Origin: Candidatus Odyssella thessalonicensis
Lineage (GTDB): Bacteria; Pseudomonadota; Alphaproteobacteria; Bin65
Assembly: GCA_005240015.1 (NCBI GenBank)
Contig: SBBV01000097.1
Location: 1-11,531, forward strand
Direction of reading: 5' to 3'
DNA length: 11,531 bases
The notes below the pieces were generated by a model, which saw nothing but the letters and a program-made list of their open reading frames with translations, ran no database searches and was not told the origin of the DNA. Below, piece by piece: positions 1 to 6,361 of this stretch (position 1 is the stretch's first letter; every line of letters begins with the position of its first letter). The position numbers and the translations under genes were made by a program.

Positions 1-42
1 ATTTTCGTCCCCCCTCTCCCCCGGGAGAGGGGGGACGAAAAT
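1..42. repeat. Perfect 20-bp inverted repeat (palindromic intergenic element)
   Basis: Bases 1-20 (ATTTTCGTCCCCCCTCTCCC) are exactly reverse-complemented by bases 23-42, with only CC between, so the whole block can fold into one very stable hairpin. It lies 35 bp past the stop of the SPOR gene (minus strand). On both strands the T-run is on the 5' side and an A-run on the 3' side, the reverse of an intrinsic terminator, so a palindromic repeat or an RNA-end-protecting hairpin fits better. The window edge cuts here, so the element may extend further left. Confidence 0.85.
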
Positions 43-77
43 CGCGTCCATCGACTGGAACACGTGAGGCCGTGGTC

Positions 78-686
78 TCAGCTCTTCACCAGGAAGCAGG
101 CGACTTTGCGCTTGGCGAGCGCGGCGCAGAGTTTCTGCACGTCTTCGGGCGATTTCAGCGGGCCGGCCTGGAGGCGATACATCGTGCCCTTGGCCTTCAA
201 CTCCACGCGCTCCAGCACCATCGAGAGGCCGCCGACGAGGTCGCCGTGCCGGCTCTTGAGTTCCTGCCAGCGCCGCTGCGCGCTTTCGCTGCTGTCGAAG
301 GCGCCAAGCTGAACGCGATAAGGGCCAATGGCTTGCGCCACCTTCTTTTGCCCCGGCTTCGCCGCCGGACTCTTGCCGCCCTTCCCCGCATCTCCGGCGG
401 GCATGACCTTGCGCTGGCTCTCGAGCCGCTCGTAGATCGACTTGTCCTTGTGCGGGATCACGAGGCCGCCGGGATCCTTGGGCTTGACCTTGATCGGGCC
501 CGGCTCGGCCTTGACCAGCGGCACGCCGCCCGGCGGCGCCGGGACGACCCCGTTCGGGGCGCCGTCGACCGCGGCGCGCGGCGCCTCGGACTTGGCGCTG
601 GGGCGTAGCTCCGTCATCGCCAGCGCCGCGATCGTGCCGATCGCCGCCAGCGCCACGCCCACCATGAACGACCGCCCCCAGTTCAC
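78..686 (-). CDS. Membrane-anchored SPOR-domain protein
   Basis: A 202-residue protein with a short cytoplasmic N-terminus, one hydrophobic segment at about residues 8-25, a Pro/Ala/Lys-rich periplasmic linker (about 28-115) and a C-terminal SPOR domain (about 121-202) with the two repeat signatures YRVQLGAF (123-130) and [10 protein letters not shown] (170-179). SPOR domains bind denuded septal peptidoglycan, so a role at the division site or in envelope remodelling is likely by family. The linker motif [18 protein letters not shown] (71-88) resembles a segment I remember from other alphaproteobacterial SPOR proteins encoded after argS. The GTG start at 686 is chosen because GTGA overlaps the argS stop, AGGAG lies 5 nt upstream, and the transmembrane segment follows at once; further upstream the frame runs antisense-like through argS. 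Translational coupling with argS is likely. In relatives nagZ often follows; here the window ends. Confidence 0.9.
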   Translation of the reverse strand: MNWGRSFMVGVALAAIGTIAALAMTELRPSAKSEAPRAAVDGAPNGVVPAPPGGVPLVKAEPGPIKVKPKDPGGLVIPHKDKSIYERLESQRKVMPAGDAGKGGKSPAAKPGQKKVAQAIGPYRVQLGAFDSSESAQRRWQELKSRHGDLVGGLSMVLERVELKAKGTMYRLQAGPLKSPEDVQKLCAALAKRKVACFLVKS

Positions 687-2464
687 CGCATCTCCTCGAC
701 CGGCGTCACGCCGATCACCCCCAAGCCCGATGCAATCACCAACTGCACGCCGCGCACCAGCGCCAAGCGCGCCAGGGTCAAAGGCTCGTTGCCCTCGACG
801 ATGAAGCGCAGGCCCGGCTCGTCCTTGCCGCGATTCCAGTGGCCGTGAAACGCCGCCGCCACATCGTAAAGGTAGAACGCCAGGCGATGCGGTTCGTGCG
901 CCTCGGCGGCCGCCTCGACCGTTCGCGGCCACGCCGCCAACGCTTTGATTAGGCCCAATTCTCCTGAATCTGTCAAGAGATTCAAAGAGATTCCCATAAG
1001 TCTTGAGTCTTTGGTGTCGATGTTTGGAAAGACCTCGCGCACTTGCCGGAATACCGAGCAGCAGCGCGCATGCGCGTATTGGATGTAGAAGACCGGATTG
1101 TCCTTCGACTGCTCCTCGACCTTCGCGAAATCGAAATCGAGGGGCGCGTCGTTCTTGCGCGTCAGCATGATGAGCCGCATCACGTCCTTGCCGACGCGGT
1201 CGACGACGTCGCGCACGGTGATCACGTTGCCGGCGCGCTTCGACATTTTCACCGGCTCGCCGCGATCGAGGAAGCGCACGAGCTGGCAGATCTTGACGTC
1301 GAGCGTGCCGGCGCCGTCGGTCACCGCCTTCACCGCCGCCGCGACGCGCTTCACATAGCCCGCGTGATCGGCGCCCCACACGTCGATCATCGTGCGGAAG
1401 CCGCGCCGGAACTTGTCGAGGTGATACGCGATATCGCTCGCGAAGTAGGTCCAGCTTCCGTCCGATTTCTTGAGCGGGCGGTCGACATCGTCGCCGAAGT
1501 TCGTGGCGCGGAACAGCGTCTGCGGCCGCGGCTCCCAGTCCTCGGGCGTCTTTCCTTTCGGCGGCTCGAGCACCCCGGTGTAGATGTGGCCGAGCCCGGT
1601 CAGCGCCTCGAGCGCCGCGTCGACCTTGCCCTTCTCGACGAGATCGTGGCGCTCGGAGGTGAACACCTCGTGCCTCACGCCGAGCGCAGCGAGATCCTCG
1701 CGGATGCGGTCCATCATGTAGCCGACCGCGAAGCGCTGGGCCGCGTCGAGTGCCACGGCATCGGGTGACGCCGCCAGCGCAAGCGCGCGCCACCTGGCGC
1801 CGTCCGCGGCGAGCGCCGCGCGCGCGGCGTCGGCGATCTCCTCGCCGGGGTATTGATAGATCGTGCCGAACGCACTGTCGGGAATGGGCTCGCCGCATTG
1901 CTGCTTGAGCCGGCCGATGAAGCTGTCGCGCAGCGCCTCGACCTGCTTGCCGGCGTCGTTGACGTAATACTCGCGCGCGACCTTGTAGCCGGCCTTGGCG
2001 AGCAGCGAAGCGAGCACGTCGCCGAACACCGATCCGCGCGCGTGGCCGACATGCAGGAGACCGGTGGGATTGGTCGAGACGTATTCGACGTTGACCGCCT
2101 CACTCTTGCCGAGACCGCTGTCGCCGTAGGCAAGGCCCTCGCGCAGCACGTCGAACAGGCGCTCGCGCCAGAAGTCGGCGCGGACGCGGAGATTGATGAA
2201 GCCCGGGCCGGCGATCTCGGCGGCCTCGATCGAGGGATGCTTCCTGAGCTCGGTGGCGATCGCGTCGGCGATCGCCCGCGGCGGCTTGCCCGCGGCCTTG
2301 GCCAGCACCATCGCCGCATTGGTGGCGAGATCGCCATGCGCGGGGTCGCGCGGCGGCTCGACCGTGACGCGCGAAGTGTCGAGCCCCGCCGGCAGCGCGC
2401 CCGCGGCGGAAAGGCGCTCGACCAGCGCAGCGATCTCGCCGCGGAAGTGGGAGAAGACGTTCAT
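683..2464 (-). CDS. argS: Arginyl-tRNA synthetase (ArgRS, class I)
   Basis: A 593-residue protein of normal family length. ArgRS charges tRNA-Arg with arginine using ATP in the cytoplasm. The N-terminal additional domain (about 1-110) is followed by the Rossmann catalytic domain with the HIGH-type motif HVGH at 138-141 inside [15 protein letters not shown], the KMSKR loop at 406-410, and a C-terminal helical anticodon-binding (DALR) domain from about 460 ending GVTPVEEMR. The start ATG at 2464 gives the typical N-terminus [16 protein letters not shown]; the open frame continues upstream to 2812 only through repeat sequence, so that extension is rejected. No clear Shine-Dalgarno is seen. The stop overlaps the GTG of the SPOR gene. 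In relatives argS usually follows dgt directly; here a lipoprotein pair on the other strand lies between them. One stretch (residues about 482-508) has codon use unlike the rest. Confidence 0.97.
   Translation of the reverse strand: MNVFSHFRGEIAALVERLSAAGALPAGLDTSRVTVEPPRDPAHGDLATNAAMVLAKAAGKPPRAIADAIATELRKHPSIEAAEIAGPGFINLRVRADFWRERLFDVLREGLAYGDSGLGKSEAVNVEYVSTNPTGLLHVGHARGSVFGDVLASLLAKAGYKVAREYYVNDAGKQVEALRDSFIGRLKQQCGEPIPDSAFGTIYQYPGEEIADAARAALAADGARWRALALAASPDAVALDAAQRFAVGYMMDRIREDLAALGVRHEVFTSERHDLVEKGKVDAALEALTGLGHIYTGVLEPPKGKTPEDWEPRPQTLFRATNFGDDVDRPLKKSDGSWTYFASDIAYHLDKFRRGFRTMIDVWGADHAGYVKRVAAAVKAVTDGAGTLDVKICQLVRFLDRGEPVKMSKRAGNVITVRDVVDRVGKDVMRLIMLTRKNDAPLDFDFAKVEEQSKDNPVFYIQYAHARCCSVFRQVREVFPNIDTKDSRLMGISLNLLTDSGELGLIKALAAWPRTVEAAAEAHEPHRLAFYLYDVAAAFHGHWNRGKDEPGLRFIVEGNEPLTLARLALVRGVQLVIASGLGVIGVTPVEEMR
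941..1020 (-). other. Low-GC, rare-codon patch with small inverted and direct repeats inside argS
   Basis: About 80 bases in the middle of an otherwise very GC-rich gene are only about 40% GC. The argS codons here include AGA, CTT, GGA, TCT, TCA, CTA and three TTG, all uncommon in the neighbouring genes. The stretch holds an inverted repeat TGAATCT (965-971)/AGATTCA (978-984), a 9-bp direct repeat AAGAGATTC (975-983 and 985-993) and TCAAGA (973-978)/TCTTGA (1001-1006). It encodes residues about 482-508, near the junction of catalytic core and anticodon-binding domain. The reading frame is intact and the protein does not look longer than relatives I remember. Confidence 0.7.
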
Positions 2465-2514
2465 TGCGGTCGGAGTTTCGCCCAGTACATGCAACGCGCC
2501 AGCAGACCATCCGT

Positions 2515-2617
2515 GTCGCCCCCGCGAAAGCGGGGGCCCATGAGGCTTCTCCACCGAGCGAAATTGCGAACGTCCCGCTCTGCGTTGGGCATGGGTCCCC
2601 GCTTTCGCGGGGACGAC
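2515..2617. repeat. Paired REP-like hairpin element in the argS/lipoprotein divergent region
   Basis: Two 28-nt arms in inverted orientation, 2515-2542 and 2590-2617, are identical except at two positions. Each arm is itself a hairpin: CCCCCGCGAAAGCGGGGG on the left and TCCCCGCTTTCGCGGGGA on the right. The two differences form a C-G pair in one arm and a T-A pair in the other, a compensatory change preserving the stem. About 47 bp separate the arms. Such hairpin pairs, which produce spurious peptides of the PAKAGTH or PRFRGDD kind, are scattered in many alpha- and betaproteobacterial genomes. They are non-coding and here lie within the 350 bp holding the start regions of argS and the first lipoprotein gene. 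Confidence 0.85.
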
Positions 2618-2693
2618 AAGCTGGTTGCCGGACCCCTTCCTCTCTACGCCGAACCGCCCGCCCCGAACAACCGCGCGCTTTTGCGCGTCGCGG

Positions 2694-2726
2694 ATCGTTC
2701 GGTCACGTGCGCGGCGCAAGAACGAT
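2694..2726. promoter_or_regulatory. Possible regulatory inverted repeat centred near a CACGTG hexamer
   Basis: ATCGTTC (2694-2700) and GAACGAT (2720-2726) form a 7-bp inverted repeat with CACGTG (2704-2709) near the middle. A further perfect palindrome, CCCAATTGGG, lies at 2744-2753. Both sit upstream of the lipoprotein gene in a divergent intergenic region, where operators or promoters are expected. No convincing -35/-10 pair was found here. The arms are short enough to occur by chance. Confidence 0.25.
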
Positions 2727-2814
2727 TCGTGAGCAGTTTGTAGCCCAATTGGGTGATGCGGCCGGCGCGGCCAAGCGCCTAGGATTCCCCCCGACAACCG
2801 CGGAGGATGCATCG

Positions 2815-3060
2815 ATGCCGGACATCGTTCATTGCCGCAAGCGCACTTGCGCTTGGCTAAGACCCTGCCTCACAGCGATCGCGCTCACCACGGCCGGGAG
2901 CGCATTGTCGGCCTGCGCCATCGAAGACCTGTTATCGATATGGGGCGAACTGCCTCACAAGCTGGGGCAAGGCCTGCCCGAGGCTCAGGCCCAGATCCGG
3001 TCACCGATCCCGGACTTTCGCCAACCGGGTCTCGACGGCTACATGGGCTACACGTTCTGA
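2815..3060 (+). CDS. Small putative lipoprotein, first of a tandem paralogous pair
   Basis: An 81-residue protein of no family I recognise. The N-terminus has basic residues (CRKRTC, 7-12), a hydrophobic stretch (about 17-33) and a lipobox LSAC whose Cys34 would be lipidated after signal peptidase II cleavage, giving a mature peptide of only 48 residues. Its C-terminus carries [14 protein letters not shown], which matches the end of the next gene (YREPGLDGYAGNTR), and the two signal regions also resemble each other (RPCL...ALSxCA), so the genes look like an old duplication. The ATG at 2815 has GGAGG 8 nt upstream (2802-2806), which supports both the start and real translation. The partner gene follows after 62 bp on the same strand. 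Membrane anchoring is inferred from the lipobox; function is unknown. Confidence 0.75.
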   Translation: MPDIVHCRKRTCAWLRPCLTAIALTTAGSALSACAIEDLLSIWGELPHKLGQGLPEAQAQIRSPIPDFRQPGLDGYMGYTF

Positions 3061-3122
3061 CCGCCGAACCGGGGCCCGCCGGAAATTCTCTTGCCTGCTA
3101 CCCAAGCGCAAGGACACCAGCC

Positions 3123-3353
3123 ATGTTCGAGTTCGCTCAACTGCCGAAGCGGATCAGGTCTTGGGCAAGGCCCTGCCTTGCCGTGATCGCAGTGATTGTC
3201 GCTAGCGCGTTATCGTCCTGTGCGGGCGGTTACTGGTGGTTCGAGCCTGGATACGAGTCCGCCCCGGAGCCGCTGCCAGGAGGGCACCACCCTTACGTGC
3301 AAAAAGACTACCGTGAACCCGGTCTCGACGGCTACGCCGGCAATACGCGCTAG
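3123..3353 (+). CDS. Small putative lipoprotein, second of a tandem paralogous pair
   Basis: A 76-residue protein with the same plan as the gene before it: basic start (PKRIRSWARP, 8-17), hydrophobic segment (about 19-30) and lipobox LSSC with Cys33. The mature part is 44 residues, rich in Tyr, Trp, Pro and Gly (GGYWWFEPGY just after the Cys), and ends with the shared motif REPGLDGYAG. AAGGA (3110-3114) lies 8 nt before the ATG. No known domain is recognised. It is probably co-transcribed with the first lipoprotein. Its TAG stop (3351-3353) interlocks with the TAG stop of the convergent dgt gene (3350-3352) in the palindrome CTAG, so the two genes overlap by 4 bp and no terminator fits between them. 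Confidence 0.75.
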   Translation: MFEFAQLPKRIRSWARPCLAVIAVIVASALSSCAGGYWWFEPGYESAPEPLPGGHHPYVQKDYREPGLDGYAGNTR

Positions 3354-4525
3354 GTGCCGAACAGCCGCTTGTGCTCGTTCAGCGCGTAGTTGTCGGTCAT
3401 GCCGGCGATGTAGTCGGCGATGACACGGGCCTGCTTGGCGTCTGAGCCGCCCGCCTCCTCGCGCCAGGGTGCGGGCAGTTCGGCGGGCTCGGCGCGGTAG
3501 CGCTGGAACAGCGCGCGCACGACCTTGGCGGCGTGCGTCGTCATGCGCGTCACCTTGTCGTGGCGATACATGTGCGTGAACAGGAACGTTTTGAGCGCCC
3601 GCTGGTGCTCGAGCATCGCGGGCGAGAAGGCAGCGATCGGCTGGCTGAGCGCGCGGATGGCGTCGACGCTCAGCGGCTGCGCGGCCGCGATGCGCCGGCG
3701 CGTCTCGATCAGGAGATCGCGCACCATGCGGTCGATGAGCCGGCGCACCGCTTCGTGGATGAGCCGGCGCTCGTCGAGGCCGGGATGGGCGAGCTCGACC
3801 TCGCGGAACGCCTCGCCGGCGATCGCCACGCGCTTGGCGTCGGCGACGGTGAACAGGCGCGCGCGCAGGCCGTCGTCGATGTCGTGGCTGTTGTAGGCGA
3901 TGTCGTCGGCGAGTGCCGCCACCTGCGCCTCGGGGCCGGGGAAGCTCGCGAGGCCGAGCTCGTGCTCGGCGTTGTAGTCGAGGATCGGCTGCGGCACCGG
4001 CTTGCCGGCCGGCGCCGTGGCGCCGACGAGCGGCCCGTTGTGCTTGACGACGCCCTCGAGCGTCTCCCAGCTGAGATTGAGCCCGTCGAACGCCGCGTAT
4101 TTCCGCTCGAGGCGCGTGACGATGCGCAAGGTCTGCGCATTGTGGTCGAAGCCGCCGTAGGGCTTCATGCAGTCGTTGAGCGCCTCCTCGCCGGCATGGC
4201 CGAACGGCGTGTGGCCGAGATCGTGCGCAAGGGCCAGCGCCTCGGCGAGATCTTCGTTGAGGCCGAGCTGGCGCGCGATGCTGCGCGCGATCTGCGCCAC
4301 TTCGAGCGAGTGGGTGAGCCGCGTCCGGTAGTGATCGCCCTCGTGCGCGACGAAGACCTGCGTCTTGTGTTTGAGGCGCCGGAACGCGGTCGAGTGCACG
4401 ATGCGGTCGCGGTCGCGCTGGAAGCAGGTGCGCGTCTCGCTCTCGGGCTCGCTGACGCGCCGCCCCCGGCTCCGCTCCGGCAGCGTGGCATAAGGCGCGT
4501 AGACGATGCCCGGCTTGGGCGACAT
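3350..4525 (-). CDS. dgt: dGTPase-like HD-domain triphosphohydrolase
   Basis: A 391-residue cytoplasmic protein of the deoxyguanosinetriphosphate triphosphohydrolase-like family (dNTP to deoxynucleoside plus triphosphate in characterised members). The N-terminal motif RSRGRRVSEPESETRTCFQRD is followed by the HD metal site: His72 in TRLTHSLEVAQ (68-78), His101-Asp102 in ALAHDLGHTPFGHAGE (98-113), and the Asp207-Asp208 pair in ADDIAYNSHDIDD (206-218). The C-terminus includes MYRHDKVTRM and ends DNYALNEHKRLFGT. ATG 4525 gives about 18 residues before the conserved RSRGRR; an in-frame TTG at 4561 with a purine-rich upstream stretch is an alternative adding 12 residues. In relatives dgt is commonly followed by argS; here it instead converges on a lipoprotein gene. 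Actual substrate preference cannot be read from sequence. Confidence 0.93.
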   Translation of the reverse strand: MSPKPGIVYAPYATLPERSRGRRVSEPESETRTCFQRDRDRIVHSTAFRRLKHKTQVFVAHEGDHYRTRLTHSLEVAQIARSIARQLGLNEDLAEALALAHDLGHTPFGHAGEEALNDCMKPYGGFDHNAQTLRIVTRLERKYAAFDGLNLSWETLEGVVKHNGPLVGATAPAGKPVPQPILDYNAEHELGLASFPGPEAQVAALADDIAYNSHDIDDGLRARLFTVADAKRVAIAGEAFREVELAHPGLDERRLIHEAVRRLIDRMVRDLLIETRRRIAAAQPLSVDAIRALSQPIAAFSPAMLEHQRALKTFLFTHMYRHDKVTRMTTHAAKVVRALFQRYRAEPAELPAPWREEAGGSDAKQARVIADYIAGMTDNYALNEHKRLFGT

Positions 4526-4600
4526 GCGGCGCAACTTAGGCAGCGCCTCTGCCCCGCGCAATTCCCGCCTCTCCCGCCAACTCCTCGCAGCGGCGACGCC

Positions 4601-4702
4601 GATTCACCCCAGAGGGCACAGAGGGCACAGAGACAGGATTAGCGCGCCCGAAGGGCGCATAAAAAGTCCTCTCTGCGTCCTCTGTGCCTCTGTGGTGAAT
4701 TC
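4601..4702. repeat. CACAGAG-type foldback repeat between dgt and erpA
   Basis: The block opens with GATTCACCCCAGAGGGCAC and closes with GTGCCTCTGTGGTGAATTC, imperfect inverted copies of one sequence, each with repeated (G)CACAGAG units. Between them sits a small hairpin, GCGCCC (4644-4649), GAA, GGGCGC (4653-4658). Repeats of this kind (TTCACCACAGAGGCACAGAG...) are scattered in many unrelated bacterial genomes and produce spurious peptides such as HRGTEDAER. It is non-coding and lies just upstream of the erpA promoter. Confidence 0.85.
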
Positions 4703-4745
4703 GGCCTAGCCACCGGCGACGCGTGGCCCTTGTGGGAACCACCGT

Positions 4746-4775
4746 TTGACAAGCGCCGAATGCGAATTAGATAGT
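4746..4775 (+). promoter_or_regulatory. Sigma70-type promoter of erpA
   Basis: A perfect -35 hexamer TTGACA (4746-4751) is followed, after 18 bp, by GATAGT (4770-4775), a 4/6 match to the -10 consensus. The local sequence is clearly more AT-rich than its surroundings. Transcription would begin near 4782, giving a leader of about 28 nt to the ATG at 4810. This start site would also exclude the in-frame TTG at 4777 as a start codon. Confidence 0.6.
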
Positions 4776-4809
4776 ATTGTCCGATAGCAAACCGGCTTTT
4801 CGCTGCACC

Positions 4810-5157
4810 ATGCACGACACGATCGCCACGAGCTTCTCGATCTCCGCCAGCGCCGCCAAGCGCATCGCGGCGCTCAAGGCTGCCGAGGGCAAGCCGGAGC
4901 TGATGATGCGGGTCGCGGTCTCGGGCGGCGGCTGCTCGGGCTTCAAGTACGAGTACAACCTCGACAGCACCATCAACGCCGACGACCGGGTGTTCGAGCG
5001 CGACGGCGTCAAGGTCGTCGTCGACGAGACGTCGCTGGAGTTCCTCGGCAATGCCGAGCTCGACTTCAAGGAAGACCTGATGGGCAGCTACTTCGCGGTC
5101 AGCAATCCCAACGCCAAGTCCTCCTGCGGCTGCGGCGCCAGCTTCGCGGTGGATTAG
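4810..5157 (+). CDS. erpA: A-type iron-sulfur cluster carrier, ErpA/IscA family
   Basis: A 115-residue protein of normal length for the HesB/IscA/ErpA family. It carries Fe-S clusters from the assembly scaffold to apo-proteins. The three cluster-ligand cysteines are present: Cys42 in SGGGCSGFKYEYNL (38-51), and Cys106 and Cys108 in SSCGCGASF (104-112). The ATG at 4810 gives the usual short N-terminus before ISASAAKRI; an in-frame TTG at 4777 adds 11 residues but probably lies upstream of the transcript start. No strong Shine-Dalgarno is seen. It reads divergently from dgt, has its own promoter (TTGACA at 4746) and its own terminator 7 bp after the stop, so it appears monocistronic. In many relatives xthA follows directly; here TPR and TetR genes intervene. 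ErpA versus IscA is chosen from the dgt/argS context. Confidence 0.93.
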   Translation: MHDTIATSFSISASAAKRIAALKAAEGKPELMMRVAVSGGGCSGFKYEYNLDSTINADDRVFERDGVKVVVDETSLEFLGNAELDFKEDLMGSYFAVSNPNAKSSCGCGASFAVD

Positions 5158-5164
5158 CCGGAGC

Positions 5165-5189
5165 GCGCGGCTCCAGCCGCGCTTTCTTT
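5165..5189 (+). terminator. Rho-independent terminator of erpA
   Basis: A perfect 7-bp GC stem, GCGCGGC (5165-5171) with GCCGCGC (5176-5182) and loop TCCA, is followed directly by TTTCTTT (5183-5189). It begins 7 bp after the erpA stop codon. A second 8-bp inverted repeat, TTGGTCGA (5188-5195)/TCGACCAA (5211-5218), follows at once. Confidence 0.8.
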
Positions 5190-5469
5190 GGTCGAGACCT
5201 AGGGCCGTATTCGACCAAGTTGAATCTAGGAAGTGTTGTCGTCCCGGGTGCTGCGCAGCACGCGCCCTTCCTTGCGCGTGATGCGCTGCTAACCCGGGAC
5301 CCCTTGAGGCGCCGACGCAGCGCGGCGTCGACGTCGTACTTGGGTCCCGGGTCTGCGCAGCACCATGCCGCTGAAGGAGCGGCATGCTGCAGCGCGCCCG
5401 GGACGACCAGTCCTGATTACACTTGATCGGATTCCGCTCTCTAATAGGCGACCGCGCCTGGAGCCGCGC
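5165..5469. repeat. Nested inverted-repeat region (possible non-autonomous element or composite REP)
   Basis: Four inverted-repeat pairs are nested in order around a common centre. (A) GCGCGGCTCCAG 5165-5176 with CTGGAGCCGCGC 5458-5469, exact. (B) 5209-5226 with 5415-5432, 14 of 18. (C) GTCGTCCCGGG 5238-5248 with CCCGGGACGAC 5397-5407, exact. (D) ACCCGGGACCC near 5292-5302 with GGGTCCCGGGT 5342-5352, exact. Local hairpins include GTGCTGCGCAGCAC (5248-5261) and CATGCCGCT/AGCGGCATG (5364-5386). The inner GTCCCGGG...GCGCAGCAC sequence is of a type repeated in Rhizobiales-like genomes. It fills the whole gap between erpA and the TPR gene; short ORFs across it look spurious. Confidence 0.65.
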
Positions 5470-5479
5470 AGTTCCAGAA

Positions 5480-6313
5480 TCACTCCACGCCGAGCCGCGT
5501 CATCTCCTCCTCGATATCCGACGCGAGCGCCTTGGCCGCGGCAATGTCGGCGGTGGCCCGCGCCGTGTCGCCCTTGCGTCGCCAGGCGATGCCGCGGCCG
5601 TAGAGCGCTGGTGCCGATCGCGCGTCGATGCGCAGCGCCGCATCGTAATCGGCGATCGCCTCCGCCAGATCCCCGCTCTTCAAGTGCGCGAGGCCGCGCG
5701 CCTCGAGTGCGCCGCGATGGCTCGGCGCCAGCGCGAGCGCCCGGTTGCAATCGGCGAGCGCTGCCTTGACCCGGCCTGCCAGCGCCCGCGCGAGGCAGAG
5801 ATTCGCGAGCGGCTCCGGCTGGCTCGGCCGCGATCGCGCCGTGTGCTCGAAGTCGGCGATCGCGCCCTCGTAGCGGCGGAGCAGAAGGCGGGCGACGCCG
5901 CGGTTGTCGAAGGCCAGCAGATTGGCCGGCTCGAGCCGGATCGCCGCATCGAAATCCTCGATCGCGCGCTCGTGTCGCCCGAGGCTCATGTAGACGGTGC
6001 CGCGGTTGTTGAACGCGCCCGGGCTGTTCGGCTTCAGCCGGATCGCCGCGTCGTAGTCTTCGATAGCGCGATCGAAGGCGCGCTGGGCGTGATGGGCGCC
6101 GCCGCGGTGGAAATGCGCACGCGACAGATCGGCACGTTCGAGCCGGCCTGATTGGATCAGCGCGGTGCAGGCGGCGATCCGCGGCGCGGGCGGAACCTCG
6201 ACATAGGGTGGACCGAAGCACCCGCGCCGCTGCCGATCGAAATCCTGCGCGATGGCCGGCGCCGCGAGAAGCACGGCCAATAGGGCGGCCGCGGCCACAC
6301 GATCGATGCGCAT
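5480..6313 (-). CDS. Exported TPR-repeat protein
   Basis: A 277-residue protein with a Sec signal peptide (MRIDRVAAAALLAVLLAAPA then IAQ, cleavage after AIA near 22) and six contiguous 34-residue tetratricopeptide repeats filling residues 63-266 without gaps (first LSRAHFHRG..., last SAPALYGRG...). Before the repeats, Cys32 and Cys49 in GCFGPP...IAACTALIQSG form a cysteine-containing segment that I associate with periplasmic TPR proteins of Rhizobiales and that may hold a disulfide. TPRs mediate protein-protein contacts; no catalytic domain is present and the partner is unknown. The ATG at 6313 is preferred because GAGG lies just upstream and the signal peptide begins there; an ATG at 6343 adds 10 residues without a ribosome site. 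It is on the same strand as tetR but separated from it by a terminator-like palindrome. Confidence 0.85.
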   Translation of the reverse strand: MRIDRVAAAALLAVLLAAPAIAQDFDRQRRGCFGPPYVEVPPAPRIAACTALIQSGRLERADLSRAHFHRGGAHHAQRAFDRAIEDYDAAIRLKPNSPGAFNNRGTVYMSLGRHERAIEDFDAAIRLEPANLLAFDNRGVARLLLRRYEGAIADFEHTARSRPSQPEPLANLCLARALAGRVKAALADCNRALALAPSHRGALEARGLAHLKSGDLAEAIADYDAALRIDARSAPALYGRGIAWRRKGDTARATADIAAAKALASDIEEEMTRLGVE

Positions 6314-6361
6314 CCCCTCGTCCCCGATGGCTTGCCTGATCATAGCAGGCCGCGCCGTCGC

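Noticed and set aside
1..42. Intrinsic terminator for the SPOR gene
   Set aside because: On the minus strand the stem is followed by an A-rich, not T-rich, end, so the defining U-tract is missing.
941..1020. In-frame palindromic element inserted into argS (as known in Rickettsia)
   Set aside because: The protein is of normal family length here and the residues resemble the linker of relatives as I remember them, so substitution of codons rather than insertion is more likely.
78..1898. Minus-strand frame of 606 codons covering the SPOR gene and most of argS in another frame
   Set aside because: Only the last 202 codons show protein-like sequence; the rest is an off-frame reading of argS, which has complete synthetase motifs.
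1853..2743. Plus-strand 296-codon frame
   Set aside because: It is antisense to argS and then runs through the hairpin repeats; no domain is visible. Long antisense frames are expected at this GC content.
3533..4642. Plus-strand 369-codon frame
   Set aside because: It is antisense to dgt, whose HD motifs are complete, and ends in the CACAGAG repeat.
4639..5385. Minus-strand 248-codon frame opposite erpA
   Set aside because: It crosses two repeat elements, the erpA terminator and erpA itself, and gives low-complexity peptide only.
5220..5426. Plus-strand 68-codon frame (VVPGAAQH-like peptide)
   Set aside because: It lies wholly within the nested repeat; peptides of this kind are well-known artefacts of such repeats.
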